Made by a program: the position numbers and the translations under genes. The notes beneath the pieces were generated by a model. That model had not been told where the DNA came from and did not search any database. It saw only the letters and a list, made by a program, of their open reading frames with translations. From contig DUMU01000037.1 of NCBI GenBank assembly GCA_012839805.1, forward strand, positions 1-38,823: 38,823 bases of DNA. The letters run 5' to 3'. This document shows positions 19,237 to 27,359 of the stretch, one piece after another. This DNA is from Bacillota bacterium. GTDB lineage: Bacteria > Bacillota > Limnochordia > Limnochordales > DUMU01. Positions within the stretch are counted from its first letter, which is position 1. Every line of letters begins with the position of its first letter.

Positions 19237-19272
19237 TGTCGGCCACCTCCAGAATTCCATTATTACAACATC

Positions 19273-19302
19273 ACGTTAACATTATCCGAGGTCTACTGTC
19301 AA
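19273..19302 (-). promoter_or_regulatory. Possible promoter of the winged-helix gene
   Basis: On the minus strand TTGACA (19297-19302) is followed 18 bases later by TAACGT (19273-19278), a weak -10. The AT-rich stretch around it contains GTTAAC and repeated AACAT, which could serve as an operator. Tentative. Confidence 0.3.
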
Positions 19303-19753
19303 CGGGGTACTGACATTGGGGTCGGCGGGGTAGAGGAGGTGGTCGGCTGGTGGAATGTCTTGGTCATACCGTGGCGGCACCCGGTACTCCAACACTTGTA
19401 AGCCTTCCTGGAAGCGGCCTGTACGGCGCGAGCCCATCCCCCTCGGCGGTAGTTGCACCCCGGAGGTGAACACGCACCGTTGAAGTGGTACAAGTGGATG
19501 GTGGCGTCCTCAGGCTTACCGGCCGTGAACGGCCTGCTGTGGTGCGGGGAGTGTCGAGAGAAGGCTGCCGTGGCGGCTGCGGTCCCGGGTGCGGTGCCGC
19601 GGACGGCGACGGTATAGAGAGCAGGGTGCGGCGGGCCGAGGGATATGCCGGGTGGCAAGCAGGCCCGGGCCGGGAAGGTATCGGCGGAGGTGTCTCGAAA
19701 GAGCCTATGATGGAATTCGCGTGCTGAAGAGACAGCCCGGGAGGCGAGGGTGT
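19303..19753. other. Intergenic region upstream of the M42 gene
   Basis: About 450 bases of GC-rich sequence without a gene I can support. Several frames are open on both strands, but they lack starts with ribosome binding sites and read as Gly/Arg/Pro-rich shadow translations. The M42 frame is itself open back to 19589, with Arg-rich, non-homologous content. Confidence 0.3.
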
Positions 19754-22024
19754 TTGGCAAGAGGCGAGGAGCTGCAGTACTTGGCGGATGTTCTGCTCAG
19801 GCTCGCAGGTGTGCGCGCCGCGGCCGGGCAGGAGCGCGCGGTGGCCGATGCGATCGAAGAGACGGCGAGACCCTGGATCGATGAGTCCCGCCGGGACTCG
19901 TTCGGGAACTTGTGGCTGATACGTCGGAGTCGCCGGGAGGCCGGTGGGCCGCGGGTGATGCTTTCGGCGCACATGGACGAGATCGCCTGGCTGGTGCGGG
20001 CCGTGGAGAAAGGGGGCTTTCTCCGCCTTTCACCCCTGGGCGGGGTGGATGCTGCCACTTACGTGGGCCATGAGGTGGTCGTCGTCACGGAGCAGGGCGA
20101 GCTCTTGCCCGGGATCGTGGGCACGAAACCACCTCACCTGACGAGGGAGGAGGAGTACCGACGTTTTCCCGAGCCGGAATCGCTATTCGTTGACATCGGC
20201 CTCTCCGAGGAGGAGACCCGCCGGCGGGTCAAAGTCGGAGACGTCGTCTATCCGTCCGTTCTACCGGCCCGGATCGGCGAGGGCCGGGTGACGGGCAAGG
20301 CGCTGGACAACCGGGCGTCGGTGGCCATCATGCTCTGGGCGTTGCGCCTGCTCCGGGGCCGTGATCACCAGGCCGAGATCTTCGCCGTCGCCACCGTGCA
20401 GGAGGAGCTGGGAATGCGGGGCGCGAGGACGGCGGCTACCGCCATCGCGCCGGACATTGCCATCGCCATCGACGTGGGATTTGGTCTGCAGCCGGGCGTC
20501 GACCGCTGGCACGGCCCCGGCCTCAAGCTGGGCGGCGGCCCGGCCATTACCGCGGGTCCGAACCTTCACCCGGGCTTGCGCCAGGCTCTGCTCGACACCG
20601 CACGTCGCATCCGGGTGGAGACGCAGGAGGAGGTAGCACCCGGTTCAACGGGGACGGATGCGTGGTACATACAGGTGGCAGGTGAGGGCATTCCCGTAGC
20701 ATTGCTCTCTTTACCCCTTCGCTATATGCATTCTTCCGTCGAACTGGCCGCCCTGTCGGATCTGGAAGAGACCGCCCGGCTTCTCGCGGAGTTCCTGGCC
20801 GGCGTCGGGCCGGAATGGAAGCGGCGGCGCCCGGGGTGGGTGGTAGGGGCGACGGCTACCACCTCCGAACTGCCTCCCCTCGTAACGGCGGGCGGGTCTA
20901 CCGCCGGGGCAGGTTTGGGGCAGGCTACGGCGGCCACCGGTGACGGCGAAGGAGACCTGACCCTGCGGGACGACCTGGCCGGCCGCCTGGTTCAGACCCT
21001 GGGGGCGCTCTCCGAGTTGCGCGGTCCTTCCGGCGACGAAGCCGAGGTCCGCCAGTGGTTGATGGAACGACTGCCCAAGGACGTAGACGAGGTCTTCGTG
21101 GACACCATGGGTAACCTCCTGGTGGCAAAAGGGCTGAACCGGCCCGGCCCGCGGGTTATGGTGGACGCGCATATGGACGAAGTGGGGCTGATCGTCAAGG
21201 GGGTGGACGACGACGGGTTCCTGCGCGTGGGGGTGCTGGGTGGCATCGATCCGCGGGTCCTGCCGGCCCAACGGGTACTCGTAGGAAGTTCGGGGTTGCT
21301 GGGTGTCATTGGGACGAAACCGGTTCACCTGAAAAAGGGAGAAGAAAAATCGAAAGCCCCCGAGCTTGACGACCTTTACGTTGATATAGGCGTCGCCGGC
21401 CGGGCCGAGGCGGAAAAGCTGGTTCGGCCGGGCGACACGATTACCTTTGCGACCCGTTTCCAGCCGGTCGGAAAGGGGCTGGTCAAGGGGAAGGCACTGG
21501 ATGATCGCGGCGGGGTTGCGCTCCTTCTCCACCTGCTTGCCGAGGAGTGGGAGTTTTCCTTCTTTGCTGCCTTCACCGCGCAGGAAGAAACGGGGCTGCG
21601 AGGGGCTCAGGTGGCGGCCGACCAGATTCGTCCCGACCTCGGGCTGGCTCTGGAGACCACGATCTGCGCCGACCTGCCGGACGTGCCCGGGCACGGGCAG
21701 GCGACGCGCCTTGGCGGAGGGCCGGCGGTGAGTTTCCAGGACCGGGCCTCGGTGGCCGACCCGGCCCTGGTCGCGCTCATCCAGAAGGTGGCGGCCCGGG
21801 AGAATATCGCCTGGCAATGGCGGCGGGCGCTGGGAGGCGGGAATGATGCGGGGGCGATCCAGCAGCGGGCGGGCGGAGCTCGCACGTGCACTCTTTCCAT
21901 CCCGTGCCGTTACCTCCACACCCCGGCGAGCCTCCTCGCGGTATCGGACATGGTGAAGACCTACCAGCTGGCTCGGGCCTTTTTGCGGGAATTGCCCCGG
22001 TTTTGGGCGGCGGCCGGCCGCTGA
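19754..22024 (+). CDS. Fused tandem M42 family aminopeptidase (two catalytic domains)
   Basis: Two complete M42 (TET/FrvX-type) metallo-aminopeptidase domains in one 756-residue chain. Domain 1 (about 5-350) shows the di-metal ligands His73 and Asp75 (SAHMDE), Asp185 (GKALDNR), Glu217/Glu218 (VQEELG), Asp240 and His326 (RYMHS). Domain 2 (about 405-750) shows His473 and Asp475 (DAHMDE), Asp583 (GKALDDR), Glu611/Glu612 (AQEETG), Glu634 in the Asp240 position, and His722 (RYLHT). The linker (about 353-402) is Gly/Ala/Thr-rich. M42 proteins normally have about 350 residues and form dodecameric tetrahedral cages. TTG 19754 follows GGGAGGCGAGGG; GTG 19721 is an alternative. Followed by an M42-like gene lacking the ligands. 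Confidence 0.9.
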   Translation: MARGEELQYLADVLLRLAGVRAAAGQERAVADAIEETARPWIDESRRDSFGNLWLIRRSRREAGGPRVMLSAHMDEIAWLVRAVEKGGFLRLSPLGGVDAATYVGHEVVVVTEQGELLPGIVGTKPPHLTREEEYRRFPEPESLFVDIGLSEEETRRRVKVGDVVYPSVLPARIGEGRVTGKALDNRASVAIMLWALRLLRGRDHQAEIFAVATVQEELGMRGARTAATAIAPDIAIAIDVGFGLQPGVDRWHGPGLKLGGGPAITAGPNLHPGLRQALLDTARRIRVETQEEVAPGSTGTDAWYIQVAGEGIPVALLSLPLRYMHSSVELAALSDLEETARLLAEFLAGVGPEWKRRRPGWVVGATATTSELPPLVTAGGSTAGAGLGQATAATGDGEGDLTLRDDLAGRLVQTLGALSELRGPSGDEAEVRQWLMERLPKDVDEVFVDTMGNLLVAKGLNRPGPRVMVDAHMDEVGLIVKGVDDDGFLRVGVLGGIDPRVLPAQRVLVGSSGLLGVIGTKPVHLKKGEEKSKAPELDDLYVDIGVAGRAEAEKLVRPGDTITFATRFQPVGKGLVKGKALDDRGGVALLLHLLAEEWEFSFFAAFTAQEETGLRGAQVAADQIRPDLGLALETTICADLPDVPGHGQATRLGGGPAVSFQDRASVADPALVALIQKVAARENIAWQWRRALGGGNDAGAIQQRAGGARTCTLSIPCRYLHTPASLLAVSDMVKTYQLARAFLRELPRFWAAAGR

Positions 22025-22223
22025 CCGTGGGCGGGCCGGCGGAACGGGTTGGCGCGGCCAGGCCCAGACGTGGTTCGATGGGCGCGGACCGCCGCAGGCG
22101 AAGACCCCGGCGCAGGCGCGAACTCGAGGCGCAAGTAAGCAGCGTCGTGATGGAAAAGCGCGTCGGAAACGACGGTGAAAAGCCTGGTAGAAAAGCGTGG
22201 CAGAAGAAAGGATGGCGACACGG

Positions 22224-23459
22224 ATGAAAACCGACGAACTGGCAGGCTGGGTAGCCATTCCCGCTCCCTCCGGTCGCGAGGCGCGACTGCGGGGTACCAT
22301 CGTTCGTGAACTCGAGGCTTTTGGCGCACGGCCAGAGACCCTGCCCGGCGGGCCGGGGGGGCCGAGCGGGCCGGGCGAGTCCCGCGGGCTATGCTGGCAG
22401 ATCGATCCTCTGGGTAACCTGATCGTGCCACCGGTTCACGGACCGCGGGAGGGTGTCCTCACCCTGGCTGCTCCCCTCGATGAGCCCGGGGTCGTGGTCA
22501 CTCATATCGACGAGCAGGGTTATCTCCGTTTTGACCTCGTAGGTAACCTCGAACCGTCAGAGATCAACGGGCGGCTGGTACTGCTCCAGGGTCAGACCGG
22601 CGACTGCTTCGGCGTGATAGCGTTGGACCGGCGGCTTCGCCAGCGGGGGCGGGGGAATGCCGGGAACTCCGGCCAGGCTGCCGGTGAACTGCGAGCAGAA
22701 GAGCTATTCATCGACATCGGGGCTCCAAGTCGCGCCGAGGCGGAAAGAGAGGTGACGGTGGGCTCGGCCGGAGTCCTCTGGTGGGCCGGAATTTGGAGCG
22801 ACGCGCCGGGCGGCACGGGGGAGGGCACGCGGGGTGTGCTCATCCGGATGGGCAGCGGGCCGGACCGGCTGGCCGGGCGGGCCCTGGGCCGGCGGAGCCT
22901 GGCATACCTGCTCTTCGACCTGATTCGATCCAGCGCTGCACCCCCGGCTGTGTCCCCGTCTGCGTCCCCGGTGTCCCCGGCAACGGCCGCGGCGCGGCCG
23001 GCCGCCTTCGTCTTTACCGTTCAAAGCTTGCTGGGCGGCCGGGGCATACAGACGGCCGCTTTCCGGCTCGAGCCCGACCCGCTTATCGTCCTTATGCCGG
23101 TGGCGGCGCACGATTGGCCGGCGGCCGATCCCGGCGAGGTCAAGCTGGGCGGCGGGCCGGTCCTGGTGCTAAAAGAAGGACCGGGGACATCGGACCGGGA
23201 TCTGGCGGCCCGGCTGGAAGCGGTGGCCGGCTCGGCGGGGATTCCCCTGCAGCGGCACGTCGCCACGGGCCGCATGGCCAACGACCTGAGCCAGGGCGCC
23301 TGGGCCGGGCGCGGCGCCCGCGCCCTGGGCCTCGGCCTCCCGGTGCGAGCGGCCGCCGGCGGTGGCCCCGAGATCATCGCCACCGCCGACTGGACTGCTT
23401 TGCGAGAGCTATTGCTCCGTCTCTTGGGGGAGGGGATCGACCACGAGCAACGCCGGTAG
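22224..23459 (+). CDS. M42-like protein without metal ligands (pseudo-peptidase)
   Basis: 411 residues with the M42 outline but a degraded active site. The HMDE position reads APLDE (His replaced by Pro84, Asp86 kept), GKALDDR reads GRALGRR (Asp replaced by Gly222), the QEE catalytic pair is QSL (267-269), and the final His is absent from the matching LPVRAA segment. Retained elements include PAPSGRE at the N-terminus, the DPLGNLIV strand, LFIDIGAPSRAEAE and KLGGGP. It could be a structural or regulatory subunit of the neighbouring fused enzyme. ATG 22224 has AAAGGA 11 bases upstream; GTG 22197 and ATG 22212 are in frame. Pro/Gly- and Ser/Pro-rich inserts lie at 41-54 and 238-260. The 3' end overlaps the convergent next gene by 51 bases. 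Confidence 0.8.
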   Translation: MKTDELAGWVAIPAPSGREARLRGTIVRELEAFGARPETLPGGPGGPSGPGESRGLCWQIDPLGNLIVPPVHGPREGVLTLAAPLDEPGVVVTHIDEQGYLRFDLVGNLEPSEINGRLVLLQGQTGDCFGVIALDRRLRQRGRGNAGNSGQAAGELRAEELFIDIGAPSRAEAEREVTVGSAGVLWWAGIWSDAPGGTGEGTRGVLIRMGSGPDRLAGRALGRRSLAYLLFDLIRSSAAPPAVSPSASPVSPATAAARPAAFVFTVQSLLGGRGIQTAAFRLEPDPLIVLMPVAAHDWPAADPGEVKLGGGPVLVLKEGPGTSDRDLAARLEAVAGSAGIPLQRHVATGRMANDLSQGAWAGRGARALGLGLPVRAAAGGGPEIIATADWTALRELLLRLLGEGIDHEQRR

Positions 23460-24677
23460 GCAGGAAGCACCCGGGGGCATGAAGTCGAAGCCGTAGACGA
23501 CCTCTTTTCCAGGTTCCAGTTCAAACTGGGCAAGAAAGGACATCTCCCGACCGTACCCCGGGAAAGTGCGCCGCGGTGTCTCCGGGATACGCACTACCCG
23601 GCCGGCCTGGGGACCGGCGGTAATACGGATCGCACCGGCGAAACCACACCCGGACCCCGAACCGAATAAAACCCGCACCCTCTGCCGTTCTTCGGAACGC
23701 AGCCGCAGGGTGATATGGTAGATGACGCCGTAGTTGCCAAAGTTCATCCGGGTGTTGCCGTCCAGCTCATCCCGGCCAACTTGGAAGGGATCGTAGTACT
23801 TACCGCTGGCGAAGAGCCAGATCCCCTGCTCTTCGCCGCCCTTCCATTCGAGTTCGACGTAACGGTCGGCGGAGGGGAAGGTTCCGCGCATGTTTTTGCC
23901 GGGATCAACCTCGTAGGGGTGGAAACGATCGGGCTCAAGATCGTCTAGCCCGTTCGTAGCCAGGACGAGCATCTCGACGGGCCCGTCCACCTCCCCCTCG
24001 TAGAGCCCTTCGATTAGCTGGTTCTCCCCGACCGGCCGGGACAAGCCAACCGGGTCGAGAAGAGCCCAGCCACCGGCCGGGATCACTATCCGGCGGGGCT
24101 GGTTCGAGAGCAGAAAGGCGCGCAGTGCCTCCTGGCCTACCCAGTTGTATCCGGTGCTGGGCCCCCGTACGCCCTCGCGGTGGACGACTACGGTAACGTC
24201 CTTGTCCGACAGGTTCCGGACGACTACCGGGAAGTATTTGGCAAGCCCTGAGTCCTGGTTCACGTGGTAGACGAAGAGCCGCCAGGCCCCGGGAGCGAAA
24301 GTCCCGCGGGCCAGGATCCCCTCGCCCCGGACATACTCGGGCTGATCGCTGAAAAGAAGGGGCGGACCGCTTTCCGTGTAGGTGAAGGATTCGGCGAGGT
24401 AGAGGGGAGGGGGACTGTCCAGCGTGACGATGGCACCCGGATAGGGGGTGGAGGGCGACGCTGCCCATGCCACCGGCAGTACCGGCAAGCGCGGCGACAG
24501 CGGCAACACCGGCACGCCTGGTAGCGCCGGTAGCACCGGCAGCACCGCCAGCATCAACAACATCGGGAAAAACCGCACCAGGATGGAGCCGGGCGCAGGC
24601 GCGCGCGGTCCTGGTCTGATCGCCCGGGCTCTACATCCACGCAGAACCATAGGAGAGGGCACACCGTTTCTGTTCAA
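23409..24677 (-). CDS. Secreted protein of unknown function
   Basis: About 422 residues. An N-terminal positively charged segment is followed by a long Leu/Val/Pro-rich hydrophobic stretch and a likely signal peptidase site near AWAASP, so export is predicted. The mature part is beta-rich with Tyr/Gly/Pro: YVRGEGILARGTFAPGAWRLFVYHVN, then a part dealing with VVVRNLSDKDVTVVVHREG, and a C-terminal domain with FGSGSGCGFAG. I do not recognise the family. TTG 24677 suits an AAAGGA box; GTG 24686 is nearly on top of it. The signal region encodes a VLPVLPALPG-type repeat. Convergent with and overlapping the M42-like gene. Confidence 0.7.
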   Translation of the reverse strand: MNRNGVPSPMVLRGCRARAIRPGPRAPAPGSILVRFFPMLLMLAVLPVLPALPGVPVLPLSPRLPVLPVAWAASPSTPYPGAIVTLDSPPPLYLAESFTYTESGPPLLFSDQPEYVRGEGILARGTFAPGAWRLFVYHVNQDSGLAKYFPVVVRNLSDKDVTVVVHREGVRGPSTGYNWVGQEALRAFLLSNQPRRIVIPAGGWALLDPVGLSRPVGENQLIEGLYEGEVDGPVEMLVLATNGLDDLEPDRFHPYEVDPGKNMRGTFPSADRYVELEWKGGEEQGIWLFASGKYYDPFQVGRDELDGNTRMNFGNYGVIYHITLRLRSEERQRVRVLFGSGSGCGFAGAIRITAGPQAGRVVRIPETPRRTFPGYGREMSFLAQFELEPGKEVVYGFDFMPPGASCLPALLVVDPLPQETEQ

Positions 24678-24856
24678 GGTTGGCACATCCTTTCGGGTTT
24701 AGCATTCGTTTCGGGATCTGGTTTCCCTGCCGGGGAACGACGTTAGAGTAAGGAATGGGCAAAGCGGTACGGCAGGAGAAGTTGTCCCAATCGTCAAAAC
24801 CTAATGAGTAAACCACGCAAAGGGACGATCGCACGCTGAAAGAGCTAGAGCAGGTT

Positions 24857-26557
24857 TTGAGAGGTATCGACTTCCAGGTTCACCCGGGGGAGCCGGCCCG
24901 GCCGGACCGCACGTCAGGTGGCCGGCCCGGCAGCCGGGCGGGCAGCGGAATGGCCGGCGGGCCGGGCAAGAAGACGGGGGAATCTCCCGCAAAGACCAGC
25001 ATCTCGGGGGTCGCGGTCGATTCGCGACAGGTCCGACCCGGGTATCTCTTCTGTGCTATTGCCGGCACCCGTCTGGACGGCAATCTTTTCATCCCCGACG
25101 CCCTGGCGGCGGGGGCGGCAGCAGTTCTGACCGATCGTCCCCAGGCCGTGCCCATGACGAACTCGGTGAGAGACGCTATCCGGCAGGGTCGGGTGCTGGT
25201 CGTGCCCGACGCGCGGGTGGCGGTGGCGAAAGCAGCGGCCAACTTCTACGGCCACCCGGCGGCGAACCTGCTCGTAGCCGGAGTCACCGGCACTCTCGGG
25301 AAGACCAGTGTCAGCCAGATCCTCTACGCGATCTTGCAAGTGGCCGGCTCCCCCTGGTCGCCCGGGCTCATTGGTTCGCTGGGCATCCGCTATGGGGAGA
25401 TCCGCCTGCCTTCTCATCTTACTACACCCGACGCGGTCAGCCTGCAACGCACCTACTCCCAAATGACAAGGGCCGGCGTCCGGGTGGCCGTCATGGAAGT
25501 CTCCTCCCACGGCCAGCTCCAGCACCGGGTTGATGAGATACCGTTCCGGCTGGGGGTTTTCCTCAACCTGATCCCCGGGGAACATGCCGACGTCCACCCC
25601 GACTTTGCCTCTTACGTGGCGGTCAAGTCCCGCCTCCTCGACCAGTTGGTCGCCGGGTCGGTCCTGGTATATAACCACGACGACGCCGAGGTTCGCACTC
25701 TGGTAGAAGCCAGGGCGAGTCAGACCCCCGCTCAAGAACGCTCCTGGACGCCCCTGGGGTACTCATGTACGGGTCCGGGGTTCACCGGGCCTATCAATGA
25801 GGGAGACGCGAGCCTGCCGGGTCTCGCAGGCTTGTCTGTCCTCCTTACCCTCTCTGACCTTGCTCTTTCTCTGGACGGTAGCCGGTTCGTTTTACGCTCG
25901 CACCCTGCCCTCGGGATTCCGCTGGTGGGCGGGGGGAGGCGACCGCCGGTCGAGCTGGGATGCGAGGTACGGTTACTCGGTCCCCATAACGCCCGTAATG
26001 CCGCGGCCGCCGCCGCGGCAGCCCTCGCCCTCGGTGTACCGGAAGAGTCGATCCAGGAGGCCCTCGCCGGGCTCCTCCCCTTCCGGCGACGCATGGAGCG
26101 CATCTATCGTGGAAGCTTCTCGGTCCTGGACGACACCACCGGCCACCCGGAGAGCTTCCGGGCGCTTTTCGAAACCGTGTTGCTTCTCGCTCCCCGGCGG
26201 GTTTGGCTCTTGACGGCCACGCGGGGAAACCGGGGAATCGCCATCAACCGGGCCAACGCCCGTACCATAGCCGCCTGGACCGGACGGCTACCTCTCGGGG
26301 GCATCATAGTCACCCCCGCCTGGGACAGGGCCGATGTGGCCAACCAGGCGAGCGACGCGGAAGTGGCCGCCTTCCGGGGTGAACTGGATTCGGCGGGAGT
26401 TCACTACCGTTTCTTTCCTGAACTGCTGCCGGCAGTTCACGCCGCGCTATCCCGGCTGAAGGAAGGAGATCTGCTGGTGATCGCAGGCACCCAGTGCCTG
26501 GACGGTGCGGCGGAGATAGTTCGGGAGGCACTGGCGGTGCCCGCTCAGGCGACTTGA
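24857..26557 (+). CDS. Orphan MurE-like Mur ligase
   Basis: ATP-dependent ligase of the Mur family, closest by eye to MurE (UDP-MurNAc-tripeptide synthetase). AVDSRQVRPGYLFCAI (53-68) is the MurE N-domain motif. The P-loop is GVTGTLGKTS (142-151), LTTPD (188-192) and MEVSSHGQLQHR follow, and Lys257 in YVAVKSRLL is the usual carbamylated residue. The C-terminal domain diverges: the DYAHTP motif is replaced by DDTTGHP and the DNPR amino-acid specificity motif is missing, so meso-diaminopimelate is not an obvious substrate. It stands outside any cell-wall cluster. MurE-like sequence continues upstream of TTG 24857 to a CTG at 24836, but no ATG/GTG/TTG occurs before the stop. The true start may therefore be CTG. 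Residues 10-45 are Gly/Pro-rich. Confidence 0.85.
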   Translation: MRGIDFQVHPGEPARPDRTSGGRPGSRAGSGMAGGPGKKTGESPAKTSISGVAVDSRQVRPGYLFCAIAGTRLDGNLFIPDALAAGAAAVLTDRPQAVPMTNSVRDAIRQGRVLVVPDARVAVAKAAANFYGHPAANLLVAGVTGTLGKTSVSQILYAILQVAGSPWSPGLIGSLGIRYGEIRLPSHLTTPDAVSLQRTYSQMTRAGVRVAVMEVSSHGQLQHRVDEIPFRLGVFLNLIPGEHADVHPDFASYVAVKSRLLDQLVAGSVLVYNHDDAEVRTLVEARASQTPAQERSWTPLGYSCTGPGFTGPINEGDASLPGLAGLSVLLTLSDLALSLDGSRFVLRSHPALGIPLVGGGRRPPVELGCEVRLLGPHNARNAAAAAAAALALGVPEESIQEALAGLLPFRRRMERIYRGSFSVLDDTTGHPESFRALFETVLLLAPRRVWLLTATRGNRGIAINRANARTIAAWTGRLPLGGIIVTPAWDRADVANQASDAEVAAFRGELDSAGVHYRFFPELLPAVHAALSRLKEGDLLVIAGTQCLDGAAEIVREALAVPAQAT

Positions 26558-26562
26558 TCTGC

Positions 26563-27225
26563 TCAGTGGTCATCCTCCCGGGCCTCCCAAAGGAAGGGGA
26601 GCCAGCGAGCGGCCTCCCGCGCGGCGGCCGGGCCGATCACGGGCACTCTCCCGGCAGGAGGCCGGGGGTCGCCGGTAGCACCGGCGGCGAAGGGAGCGGC
26701 AGGGAGACCGGGGGTCAGGTTTTCGCCGATTTCGAATTGGACCTCATCCGAAGGTGGCTCGAGCGGATGGAAGGCGGGGTTTTCGGCGTCGGGGCCGGAG
26801 GTCTGGTAAGAGGCGGTCCGAGCCGGGGTTCCTTCCGGGGCGAGTTCCAGGTAATCCTGGGGAGCAAATGCGAGCACGGCCCGGCCGGGATCGCCGGGAA
26901 CGGGGAAAACCCAGTAGGGGTAATAACCTTCCGGGTCGTACTCATAACCCCAGCCCACCGAATCCAGCCGGTCGTGATCCCAGCCCACCGCGTAAAGCTG
27001 CCGGCGCAAGAGCGAGTCGAGCCGCTCTCGATCCACTTTGAACGGCACTTCGATCCAAACCTGGCCATGGCGCAGTTGGGCCGGGAGAGCATATCCCCGC
27101 CAGTATAGTACCCCGCGCTGGCCGGCCGGTTCGCCGGGTCGGCCTGCGCCGGCGGCCCCGGGCGCGGCCGGCGTGCCCGCTGCGCCCGGCGATGCCCCCG
27201 CCCCGGTTTCGTTTCTCTCGTCCAT
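26563..27225 (-). CDS. Protein of unknown function, Gly/Ala/Pro-rich N-terminus
   Basis: Not recognised. From ATG 27225 it has 220 residues, of which the first 35 are Gly/Ala/Pro low complexity. A structured core follows (about 38-115) with QVWIEVPFKVDRERLDSLLR, then GWDHDRLDSVGWGYEYDP and YYPYWVFPVPG, aromatic-rich and probably a small alpha/beta domain. The C-terminus is acidic and Pro-rich, ending in REDDH. No signal peptide or membrane segment is seen. A GGAGGT lies 15 bases before ATG 27225; ATG 27279 is an alternative start with no ribosome binding site. It ends 5 bases from the convergent Mur ligase gene. Confidence 0.6.
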   Translation of the reverse strand: MDERNETGAGASPGAAGTPAAPGAAGAGRPGEPAGQRGVLYWRGYALPAQLRHGQVWIEVPFKVDRERLDSLLRRQLYAVGWDHDRLDSVGWGYEYDPEGYYPYWVFPVPGDPGRAVLAFAPQDYLELAPEGTPARTASYQTSGPDAENPAFHPLEPPSDEVQFEIGENLTPGLPAAPFAAGATGDPRPPAGRVPVIGPAAAREAARWLPFLWEAREDDH

Positions 27226-27359
27226 GGGTTTTGCCGTATGACCTCCGGCCACCCCGAGTGATGCGGCAACGACGGCCATGAGGGATGACCGGAACCAGTA
27301 TTCACGGTCCGAACCCGGGTCATACCCTTCGGGGGCGGTCTTGGGCGGTCCGTCCGGCT

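Noticed and set aside
19485-19727. Gly/Cys-rich 80-codon frame with CRGGCGPGC
   Set aside because: No ribosome binding site, composition of a GC-rich chance frame, and the alternative frame reading GLLWCGECREK is too short to call a recombinase zinc ribbon.
20711-22300. 529-codon reverse frame opposite the M42 gene
   Set aside because: Shadow translation with high Arg/Pro/His content; the sense strand carries clear M42 motifs.
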